Assembly (NCBI GenBank): GCA_934481445.1
Contig: CAKSPC010000029.1
Coordinates: 1 to 34,592, forward strand
Length of the DNA: 34,592 bases
Direction: 5' to 3'
Source: an uncultured Oscillospiraceae bacterium
Lineage (GTDB): Bacteria > Bacillota > Clostridia > Oscillospirales > Ruminococcaceae
The notes below the pieces were generated by a model. It was not told the origin of the DNA. It worked only from the letters and a program-made list of their open reading frames with translations, and did not search any database. This document shows, one piece after another, positions 7,999-14,585 of this stretch. The position numbers and the translations under genes are program-made. Every line of letters begins with the position of its first letter. Position 1 is the stretch's first letter.

Positions 7999-8573
7999 CA
8001 CTTTTCCTCCTGATATTTTTTGGGGACGCACCCCTTTACGCCATAAACCTCCTCCAGCATGATCACAAGCGGCATGCCCAGTATCACAGAGAATCCCAGT
8101 GTGTTAAGGAATATCTGCACGAACAGGGCTATTCCGTCCACCTCGGGATAGCTCAGCTCTACTCCGAAGGTGACTATCCCGGCGATAACCATGCCTATCG
8201 CCGCAGAAACCAGAGTAAACGCCGCAGCCTGCTTCAGGTTCCTTATGCGGGGGCGCTCCTTTATTATCCCATACCACATGAGATACGCGAGGTAGGTTCC
8301 CGCAAAGTTTGAAACAAATCCCGCCCACGAGCTGACAGTGAGCGTACCGCCAAGGATATCCGCAATGATGTTCCCGATGGCGCAGCCAAGCGCGCCGTAA
8401 ATTCCGAACATCACGCCGAAAATCATATTCAGGCAGTCCACGGGACGTATCTCGGTTATGCCCGGAATGAGATTCAGCACCTTGAAAGGAACAGCGACCA
8501 GGACAAATATTATACTCAGCACGATAACGAAGGTTATCCTTCTGCCAGTGCTCATTTCAGATGTGTCAAGCAT
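7998..8573 (-). CDS. ECF transporter S component-like membrane protein
   Basis: 191 residues with about five to six hydrophobic spans. The order (short cytoplasmic N-terminus, then spans separated by the conserved-looking PVDCLNMIFGVMFGIYGALG and GNIIADILGG segments) resembles substrate-binding S components of energy-coupling-factor importers, such as the QueT-like families. No ATPase or T component is nearby, so it would have to share a general ECF module encoded elsewhere. The ATG at 8573 has AAGGGG 7 bp upstream and overlaps the upstream EamA gene by 8 bp; its stop overlaps the next start. The substrate is unknown, and another small permease family cannot be excluded. Confidence 0.65.
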   Translation of the reverse strand: MLDTSEMSTGRRITFVIVLSIIFVLVAVPFKVLNLIPGITEIRPVDCLNMIFGVMFGIYGALGCAIGNIIADILGGTLTVSSWAGFVSNFAGTYLAYLMWYGIIKERPRIRNLKQAAAFTLVSAAIGMVIAGIVTFGVELSYPEVDGIALFVQIFLNTLGFSVILGMPLVIMLEEVYGVKGCVPKKYQEEK

Positions 8574-9477
8574 TCGAGTCCCCTTTTCCTCTCCGCAGGC
8601 GCGCCATTACGTCCAGCTCGGAGAATATCGCTCCGCACACGATAAGCACGCAGCCCACCGCCTTTTCCGCCGTTATTGGGACAGCCTCGCCCAGCATTTC
8701 CGGTATTATCGCGGAAAGTATCACCGCGAAGATTATCTGGAAGGAATAGATCGCGCTGCAGGTTGCCGGAGACGCGTATTTCTGCGCGGAAATATTGAGA
8801 AGCACCGCATAGCCGCAGATAAAGTAGCCCTCCATAAAAACGCTCGCCAGCATTTCCCGGGAGTATTCTATCGCAAAGAACGTCCCCGGCTGTATGATGG
8901 ACCATATCACAAAGGATATGACCGTCACCATAAATCCGATGAGCACCGTAAGCACCGCCGCGTCTGATTTCTTTGCAAAGTCATTCATCTTGATTATGTA
9001 GAAGGCCCGAATAAAGCACACGGCAATCATTATAAGCGGTCCTGTCATGGCTGAGGCGTCAAGGCTCACGTTTCCTGCCGCAACCACGCCGGACATAACG
9101 ATTATCATGCCTATTATATTGCTTGAGGTGATCTTCCTGCCCATTATCACCATCATCACCGGTCTAATTGCGAGGGTAAAGGAAATTATGACAGATCCGG
9201 TGGCGGAGTCCATATATTTCAGCGCGACGATTATCAGCGCGTTGTACAGCACGTTCATTGCCGCAAGAACAAGGGCGTACAGCAGATCCCTCTTGTGCAT
9301 CTTCTCCTTTATGCGCTTGAAGAATACCGCACCCAGAAGCAGGGAGCCTATACCGTTCGTCATTGCAAGCACGGCAAATGGCGACACGCTCCCGGGGATA
9401 TTTTTCATAAGCACTATCTCAGCCGACCAGGCTATGGTAACGCTTATCAGAATTATTGTGTACTGCATTCTGTTCAT
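8566..9477 (-). CDS. EamA/DMT family transporter
   Basis: 303 residues with ten hydrophobic segments forming two repeats of five, as in drug/metabolite transporters. The end of the first repeat, KYMDSATGSVIISFTLAIRP, and the matching place in the second, QKYASPATCSAIYSFQIIFA, are characteristic EamA sequences. It probably exports a small metabolite across the cytoplasmic membrane. The ATG at 9477 follows the ribosome site AAAGGAGA, which is partly enclosed in a 6-bp hairpin (9481-9497). It heads the four-gene overlapping operon that ends with the SpoIIE phosphatase, and has its own ECF-type promoter candidate at 9598-9629. Confidence 0.88.
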   Translation of the reverse strand: MNRMQYTIILISVTIAWSAEIVLMKNIPGSVSPFAVLAMTNGIGSLLLGAVFFKRIKEKMHKRDLLYALVLAAMNVLYNALIIVALKYMDSATGSVIISFTLAIRPVMMVIMGRKITSSNIIGMIIVMSGVVAAGNVSLDASAMTGPLIMIAVCFIRAFYIIKMNDFAKKSDAAVLTVLIGFMVTVISFVIWSIIQPGTFFAIEYSREMLASVFMEGYFICGYAVLLNISAQKYASPATCSAIYSFQIIFAVILSAIIPEMLGEAVPITAEKAVGCVLIVCGAIFSELDVMARLRRGKGDSNA

Positions 9478-9480
9478 ACA

Positions 9481-9497
9481 GTTCTCCTTTAGAGAAC
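9481..9497 (-). promoter_or_regulatory. Hairpin enclosing the EamA ribosome binding site
   Basis: GTTCTC and GAGAAC (arms 9481-9486 and 9492-9497, 5-nt loop) flank and partly include the AAAGGAGA ribosome site of the gene starting at 9477. Folding would hide the site and reduce translation. Confidence 0.35.
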
Positions 9498-9502
9498 ATG
9501 CC

Positions 9503-9535
9503 GGCGGCGGAGCCGAAAATGATAGCCCCGCCGCC
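9503..9535 (-). promoter_or_regulatory. GC-rich leader hairpin before the EamA operon
   Basis: Arms 9503-9513 and 9525-9535 pair over 11 bp with one mismatch (GGCGGCGGAGC against GCCCCGCCGCC), with an 11-nt loop. It lies in the untranslated leader of the EamA operon. No U-tract follows on the minus strand, so it is a stable leader structure rather than a clear terminator. Confidence 0.45.
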
Positions 9536-9597
9536 TATTTTACCAGGTTCTCTTCACAAAAATATCAGCACCGCCAAAAGTGATACGGCTCTACATG

Positions 9598-9629
9598 GTT
9601 TTATGCGGATACAGCTTTGTTTCGTAACA
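9598..9629 (-). promoter_or_regulatory. ECF-type promoter candidate for the EamA-SpoIIE operon
   Basis: TGTTAC (9629-9624), 18 bp, CATAAAAC (9605-9598) on the minus strand. The -35 side TGTTACGAAA is identical to the site at 27650-27680, and the -10 side CCGCATAAA differs by two bases from TTCGTATAAA there. The predicted start lies about 115 nt before the EamA ATG. It is the weakest of the four sites because of CGCA instead of CGTA. Confidence 0.5.
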
Positions 9630-9662
9630 CATTGTTTTGCAAACGATATGTTCAGGCGACCT

Positions 9663-10070
9663 CTAAAAAAACTTCACCATCGTCAAATGATTCTGCCCGT
9701 CTGAGAACTTGTAGATAACATCGTCCATGGTTTTCTTGACCATGTATATCCCAAGCCCGCCGACTTCCCGCTCATCAGCGGAAAGCGTGATGTCCGGGTC
9801 GGGCTTTTCAAGAGGGTCGAACGGTCTGCCTCTGTCTACAAACGTGACACAGACCCTGCGCGGGTCGTCCTTCAGTTCAACGCAGATCTCCACGGGACCG
9901 ATATCCGGCTTGTAGGCATAATGCGCCACGTTCACGAATATTTCCTCGGCGGCGACATCTATCTGCATCTGCGTTTTCATGTTGCAGCCGCTCTTCTCGA
10001 GCTGACTGTCGATAAATTCAAGCACCTCGTCCAGATTTATCGTTTCGGCGTTAAATATCCTTTTTTCCAT
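9663..10070 (-). CDS. RsbW/SpoIIAB-type anti-sigma factor kinase
   Basis: 135 residues, a single HATPase_c_2 domain. The N box is AAEEIFVNVAHYAY (Glu and Asn for ATP-Mg binding), the G1 box VDRGRPFDP and the G2 box GGLGIYMVKKTMD; spacing and length fit the RsbW/SpoIIAB class. Known members phosphorylate their STAS partner on Ser and sequester a sigma factor or another target. The start at 10070 follows GGAGG. It lies 77 bp after the STAS gene, in the same direction. No sigma-B/F type factor is adjacent, so the output may be the ECF sigma at 27743-28237 or a non-sigma target (open question). Confidence 0.92.
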   Translation of the reverse strand: MEKRIFNAETINLDEVLEFIDSQLEKSGCNMKTQMQIDVAAEEIFVNVAHYAYKPDIGPVEICVELKDDPRRVCVTFVDRGRPFDPLEKPDPDITLSADEREVGGLGIYMVKKTMDDVIYKFSDGQNHLTMVKFF

Positions 10071-10147
10071 CAGTCGTTCCTCCGAAAGCCTAATACTGTG
10101 TAGCCTTTTCGGGCTGCCCTGTGCCGCAGGGACCCTGAATTTCTCCG

Positions 10148-10444
10148 TCAGGCAATTGTCAGGATATCTATAAAGCCGGTAAGCTCAAATACCTCCCTGA
10201 CGGTTTCGCTGGCGTTTATTATCACCATTTCGCCCTGCTTCATCATCGCTTTCTGGGCTTTCAGAAGTACGCGCAGTCCTGCGGACGAGATGTACTCAAG
10301 CTCTGCGAAATCAAGCGTCAGCTTGCTTACCCCGCCGATAGACGATGTGATTTCAGCCTCAAGCTGCGGCGAGGTACCCGTATCAAGCCTGCCGATTATC
10401 CTGATTGTAAGATCGGTTCCGTCTAAATTCTTATTGAGTGTCAT
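10148..10444 (-). CDS. STAS-domain anti-anti-sigma factor (RsbV/SpoIIAA-like)
   Basis: 98 residues, one STAS domain. The phosphorylation region LDFAELEYISSAGLRVLL carries the conserved Ser in SSAG, followed by the ALKAQ-type helix. It should be phosphorylated by the kinase at 9663-10070 and dephosphorylated by the SpoIIE-type enzyme at 5126-7267, switching the kinase between binding partners. The ATG at 10444 has the ribosome site AAAGGAGA. Only 56 bp, including a weak 5-bp hairpin at 10478-10494, separate it from the end of the T4SS lipoprotein gene, and no clear promoter is visible there. Readthrough from the secretion operon is therefore possible. Confidence 0.93.
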   Translation of the reverse strand: MTLNKNLDGTDLTIRIIGRLDTGTSPQLEAEITSSIGGVSKLTLDFAELEYISSAGLRVLLKAQKAMMKQGEMVIINASETVREVFELTGFIDILTIA

Positions 10445-10500
10445 AATAATTCTCCTTTGTCTGATTTCCGGGGCTATGCCGCGCTAATAGCGGCGCCGCC

Positions 10501-12195
10501 CTAAACTATTCTTATAGTTGCAAACGGAAGCTGGGCCAGCGTAAACTCGCTTTTGGACTTGGAAACGCTGGTTTCCTTTCCGTTTTTATCGTAATACCGC
10601 ACGGTTTTATCGAAGGTGAATTCGTTGAAGCCGATGACGGCGGTTTTGTTTCCATAGTCGAAAGCGCAGAAATCTGCGCCTTTCACGGACGACGACGCTA
10701 TTTTTCCCGAAGAATAGATACGCCGGAATCCCTCCGTGGTAGACGCGAGCCTTAATACCACCGAGCTGTTGTATCCGATGGACGGGATATCGTCCGATGA
10801 AAGATAGTTAGAGCAGAAATCGCTGAGAGAAAACGTCCTGATGTGAACGGCGTCGTATTCTATCACGCCAAAGGCGCCGGATTTACGCTGAATTTTGTAA
10901 TACATTATCCTGTTCTTGAACACCAGCTCCAGAACCGATTGAGTGTCAGATACGAAAGTGCCTAAGCGATTTCTGGTAACCAGATTCTCAACAGAAAAGG
11001 ACTGCAAAACGTTATTCCCGTCCTTGCCCTGGTCTTTATCCAGCGAGACCTTAAAGTCGGTTTTACGGTCTCTGTTGTCGATACCAAATTTAATTTTGTC
11101 GTCCTTTTCCTCCAGGACATAAACGCAGTTTCCGGCAGCATAATTCGAGGAAATGATATTTCCGCCCCTTACGGTTTGCAGACCCTTCTGCTTTTTATGC
11201 AGCTTGATGGACCGATTCCCATTCTTGTCGGTTTGCAGCCGGACTTCCATCATCACGTTATCCTGGTCGTAGCTGCTTTCATCATCGGGCAGCTTCATAA
11301 AGGAAGCCGCAAATTTAAGATCGTTGGGATCGCTGTTGTTCTTTACCGCAATATCCGTACAGCAGAATTTGTCGCTGCTTCCCTTTATACCAAGGTATTT
11401 GCTTATTGATTCCTTGTTGTCGCCGTCAAATTTCCAGGTTTTCTTTGAAGAAAGCTTGTAGTCGTTTTTGTCCAGAGTTCCTGCGGAGGAAGAGGTTTTT
11501 ATGTAGTCCAGCTGCCGGTTCGTTATCGACAAAGGCATAACTATTCCGGGTCTCGGGATCCTTATGGGCGAAGATGGATTTGTGCCGCTTCCGTCGCTGC
11601 TCCCGGATTCCACCGGGCTTTTAAGAGAAAACAGAATAAAGGAGTAGCCCACGTTGATAAGATAGGTGGATTCGCTGCTCCCCTTGCTTACTACGACAGG
11701 ATTTCCGTTCATCTTTCCCGCGTCCTTTACCGGGTCGTATTTCTGGCTCTCGATTTCAAAATATTCTCCGGTGACAAAGTTATACCCGGCGATCGTCCAG
11801 AAATACCTGAACTTCAGACTGGAGTCGGCGGGGTCGTAATAGCCCTTTTTGTTTTCGGTATTGCCATTCTCGTCGGGCTTGTCGTTCAGCACTGTCACAC
11901 CGGTGTAATAATAAAGGCTGACGTTGCCGCACAGATCAATAAGGCTGAAATCCGATATATCCGCCTCGTAGGTGCAGTTCTTGAATTTGAACGCCCTCCT
12001 ACCCTCGGGATATTCTCCGCTGATGACCTGCTTCTGATTGCTCATGGTGACTTCCAGATCAAGAGAGCCGCCGGTGCCGGAGTAATTATATTCCTCCTTG
12101 CCCACTATCGAATAAACCGGAAAACAGCCGCTTGCTAACAGCGTACAGCAGCAGAGCAGACCCGCAGATATCCGTTTAAAAAGCGAAATGCGCAT
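10501..12195 (-). CDS. Large lipoprotein at the end of the T4SS operon, unknown function
   Basis: 564 residues. The signal peptide carries the lipobox LASGC with Cys24, so the protein should be anchored outside. The mature part is Ser/Asp/Lys-rich and beta-like, with a low-complexity Ser/Pro/Gly patch near residues 195-215. No family was recognised. The ATG directly abuts the stop of the Ig-like gene before it (TGA-ATG), so translation is coupled. As the last gene of a run of same-strand T4SS genes it is a candidate cell-surface part of the machine, but only position supports that. Confidence 0.72.
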   Translation of the reverse strand: MRISLFKRISAGLLCCCTLLASGCFPVYSIVGKEEYNYSGTGGSLDLEVTMSNQKQVISGEYPEGRRAFKFKNCTYEADISDFSLIDLCGNVSLYYYTGVTVLNDKPDENGNTENKKGYYDPADSSLKFRYFWTIAGYNFVTGEYFEIESQKYDPVKDAGKMNGNPVVVSKGSSESTYLINVGYSFILFSLKSPVESGSSDGSGTNPSSPIRIPRPGIVMPLSITNRQLDYIKTSSSAGTLDKNDYKLSSKKTWKFDGDNKESISKYLGIKGSSDKFCCTDIAVKNNSDPNDLKFAASFMKLPDDESSYDQDNVMMEVRLQTDKNGNRSIKLHKKQKGLQTVRGGNIISSNYAAGNCVYVLEEKDDKIKFGIDNRDRKTDFKVSLDKDQGKDGNNVLQSFSVENLVTRNRLGTFVSDTQSVLELVFKNRIMYYKIQRKSGAFGVIEYDAVHIRTFSLSDFCSNYLSSDDIPSIGYNSSVVLRLASTTEGFRRIYSSGKIASSSVKGADFCAFDYGNKTAVIGFNEFTFDKTVRYYDKNGKETSVSKSKSEFTLAQLPFATIRIV

Positions 12196-13437
12196 TCATC
12201 TCACCGTAATCTTTCTGTTCTTCTGAATGAAAAAAAACACCAGCGCAGCCACAGCAAGCGCGATAACTATAATTATGATATCCAGCGGATTGATGGCAGA
12301 CACGGCCTTTATCTCCACCCTTGCGGACGTGATATTCCCCGCACTGTCGGTAGCTGTAACGCGGTATATCCCCGCGCCCAGCAGCTCGTTGGAGCCTCCC
12401 AGAACCTGACCGTTTTTCGTCACGCGGATAGTACATTCCGTATCCGATGTGACGGTTATTTTCTCGCTGAATACAATATCGGCCGTTCCGTTAAAATAAA
12501 GCACCGGCGGCGTTGTGTCGCGCGTAAGCCTGACCATCCTTGTCACATCGCCGTTCGAGTATTCCAGGGAATACTCTCCGTCGCCGTCCAGCAGGGTGTA
12601 GCTCCCGCTAATGGCGGGAACCGTCTCGCCGTTGCGCTTCACCACGGAGATCTCATAACCATATGGTGGCTGATATATCCCGATCCGATTTGTCGGCTTG
12701 GTAAACAGGTTAAACGAAAAAGTGCGCTTCTCCATTCCCATGTTGCCGTCATAGCATGTGAACTCTATATTGTAGGCGCCGTCCTCCGTGATAAGCCCGC
12801 TTGAGGGTACTGAGAAAACCTGTCCGTCCCTTGTCGCCGAGCATATCAGCGCTTCTGGTATGGTGAGTTTAGGCATAAAGCCGACAGTTTCCCCGTCAAG
12901 AACATTCGTGACAAACTCCGAGCTGTTGATGAACGTGTGCCGGAAACTCTCGCCGTCAATGCTCTCAAGCTGCACTCTTCCCGTGACCTTCCCCTGCTCA
13001 GGAACATCCGACTGCTCCCAGATATCCACCTTGAAGCGCGCCTGGACGGAACCGCTGCCGTTTCGCAGCGCGTGGGAAACCGTCACCTCATAGGAACCGT
13101 TTTCACTGAATAAATACTCGCTCTGCCGGTCAAGGAATCCCTCGCCGCCGTTCACAAGAATCGAGACGTCCTCTTCCTCTGAGCCGACCAGAAAAACCTC
13201 CGCGGAATTTCCTGAGTCGCTGAGTATCTCGGACGAATAGAACACGGCTCCATCGGGAAACGTGTACAGGTACATCATGTTTTCCTCATCGTAGCTGCGG
13301 GTGACCAGCGACAGATCGCCGGAGAAGCCCGGCTTTTCCTCGTCCGTATTTCCTGATTCCGCAAAGCACTCCGGCACCGTGCAGAAAACCGCCAAGAACA
13401 GGATGGCAAGCGTTGCTGCCGCTTTCTTAAAGCTCAT
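12196..13437 (-). CDS. Ig-like surface protein with C-terminal membrane anchor (copy 1)
   Basis: 413 residues. A signal peptide (about 1-26, ending CFAES) starts the protein. Several beta-sandwich segments of about 80-90 residues follow, with repeated motifs of bacterial Ig-like surface domains, notably DTTPPVLYF...GIYRVTATDSAGN near the end. A single hydrophobic span (about 382-405) and the short basic tail RKITVR end it, so most of the protein should be outside the membrane. The protein at 21916-23379 has the same build, including DNTPPEF..., YDKAGNS and the tail RKKFSIR; they are paralogs in one operon. Neither contains a cell-wall sorting motif. Start: AGAGGT 6 bp before the ATG. Role in the T4SS envelope part is inferred from position. 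Confidence 0.75.
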   Translation of the reverse strand: MSFKKAAATLAILFLAVFCTVPECFAESGNTDEEKPGFSGDLSLVTRSYDEENMMYLYTFPDGAVFYSSEILSDSGNSAEVFLVGSEEEDVSILVNGGEGFLDRQSEYLFSENGSYEVTVSHALRNGSGSVQARFKVDIWEQSDVPEQGKVTGRVQLESIDGESFRHTFINSSEFVTNVLDGETVGFMPKLTIPEALICSATRDGQVFSVPSSGLITEDGAYNIEFTCYDGNMGMEKRTFSFNLFTKPTNRIGIYQPPYGYEISVVKRNGETVPAISGSYTLLDGDGEYSLEYSNGDVTRMVRLTRDTTPPVLYFNGTADIVFSEKITVTSDTECTIRVTKNGQVLGGSNELLGAGIYRVTATDSAGNITSARVEIKAVSAINPLDIIIIVIALAVAALVFFFIQKNRKITVR

Positions 13438-13900
13438 GAGAGACCTCTTTTTGGCGTTCAGGCGAACGCGGTTTTTTCGTTAACTTAGGCGGCGTATACA
13501 TATTCTCCCGACGGAGAAGCTCATCAAAGGTGATTTTTACGCGGTGCGGTTCCCCTGAGCCGGCGCGCTCGGGAGCGGATCTCCGGGGTGCCGTTCTCTC
13601 TTCTATGTCAGCCATTTCGGGCTTGATCTCCTCGGGAACGGCAGTCTTTTCAGCCATGGCTTTCGCCTGTTTTTCCGGAATATCATGAGAAAATGCGGTT
13701 TCCCGGGGTAATTTATCGAATCTTTCCTCGCTGACCGGACTACTCTCGGGGACGTTTTTTTCCATATTTCTGCTGGCGGAACGCTCCGCCTTATCTGAAA
13801 CCGGCGGCAGACCGGCTTTGACGCGCGCTTTTTCCTGGCGCAGCTCGGAAAGCTCTTTCTCCCATTGCTCTCTGTGCTTCGGGTCGTCAAAATATCCCAT
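13427..13900 (-). CDS. Hydrophilic 157-residue protein with C-terminal export-like motif
   Basis: 157 residues, no signal peptide, no membrane span, rich in Glu, Lys, Arg and Pro and probably largely disordered. Near the end it has VKITFDELL, with exactly 29 residues left after the Leu of DEL. The same motif at the same distance occurs in the protein at 27329-27568, and a variant in the one at 31111-33834. The ribosome site AGGAGAT is inside the end of the preceding gene, and its 3' end overlaps the next gene by 11 bp, so it is a true operon member. A substrate, adaptor or cytoplasmic part of the secretion machine are the possibilities; nothing catalytic is visible. Confidence 0.7.
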   Translation of the reverse strand: MGYFDDPKHREQWEKELSELRQEKARVKAGLPPVSDKAERSASRNMEKNVPESSPVSEERFDKLPRETAFSHDIPEKQAKAMAEKTAVPEEIKPEMADIEERTAPRRSAPERAGSGEPHRVKITFDELLRRENMYTPPKLTKKPRSPERQKEVSHEL

Positions 13901-13901
13901 A

Positions 13902-14585
13902 TCACTTATCTCCTGTAATCATTTCTCCGACAATGCCGTTCACCGCGCCAAATAACTCCGGCTTTCCCTTCGACACCAGAATGCTGTAACGCTCCGCAGA
14001 TATATCCGAGGGGATACAGCACCTCAGCCCATCGTTGCCCGCCAGAAGCTCCAGCGCCTCGCTTTCGAAGCAGACGAACGCGTCCATATCGCCCGAGCCA
14101 AACAGCCCGGCGGCGGTTTCAGCGTTATCGCACACCAGCTTTTCGTCTGCGACCGTACCGGTCAGCGAACGAAGAATACTCTCCGGAAGCTTCTCCGAAG
14201 CGCCCACTATCTTTCCCGCGAGGTCAGCCTGGCAGGTAACAGACAGTTCCCCGCCGCAGACGACATATATTCCATTCTGCGCTACGGGCAGGGTCATAAG
14301 AAAGCTGAGTCCGGGGTCGTTTGTTTCGCTGAACTCTCCTATTGCAATATCGGCGCTGCCCTTCGACAGCATTTCCATTGCCGTGTATCGGTCTGTCCTG
14401 TATATTTCAGCAGGAGCACCCAGCCCCTGCGCAATACGCTCCGCTATCTCCTCAGAATCATCCAGCTCGGAGGTGACGACCGCGCGCAGCCTTCCCCCCT
14501 GCAGCAGCGACTGTTCCCGCGCGCTGCAACCGGTGAGAAGCAGCGCCGACGCGAAAATCAGCAGTACAATTTTCTTCATGGTCAT
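13902..14585 (-). CDS. Lipoprotein resembling a type 2 solute-binding protein
   Basis: 227 residues from ATG 14585 (ATGA overlap with the VirB4 stop); the ATG at 14579 is an alternative two codons later. The signal peptide ends in the lipobox LLTGC. The mature part follows the layout of family 3 extracellular solute-binding proteins: GGRLRAVVTSELDDSEEIAE opening, MLSKGSADIAIGEFS, then a second lobe around DLAGKIVGASEK and MDAFVCFES. Such proteins usually feed ABC importers, but no importer genes are here and the gene lies inside the T4SS operon, so a structural or sensing use at the surface is more likely. It is somewhat short for the family. Confidence 0.7.
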   Translation of the reverse strand: MTMKKIVLLIFASALLLTGCSAREQSLLQGGRLRAVVTSELDDSEEIAERIAQGLGAPAEIYRTDRYTAMEMLSKGSADIAIGEFSETNDPGLSFLMTLPVAQNGIYVVCGGELSVTCQADLAGKIVGASEKLPESILRSLTGTVADEKLVCDNAETAAGLFGSGDMDAFVCFESEALELLAGNDGLRCCIPSDISAERYSILVSKGKPELFGAVNGIVGEMITGDK

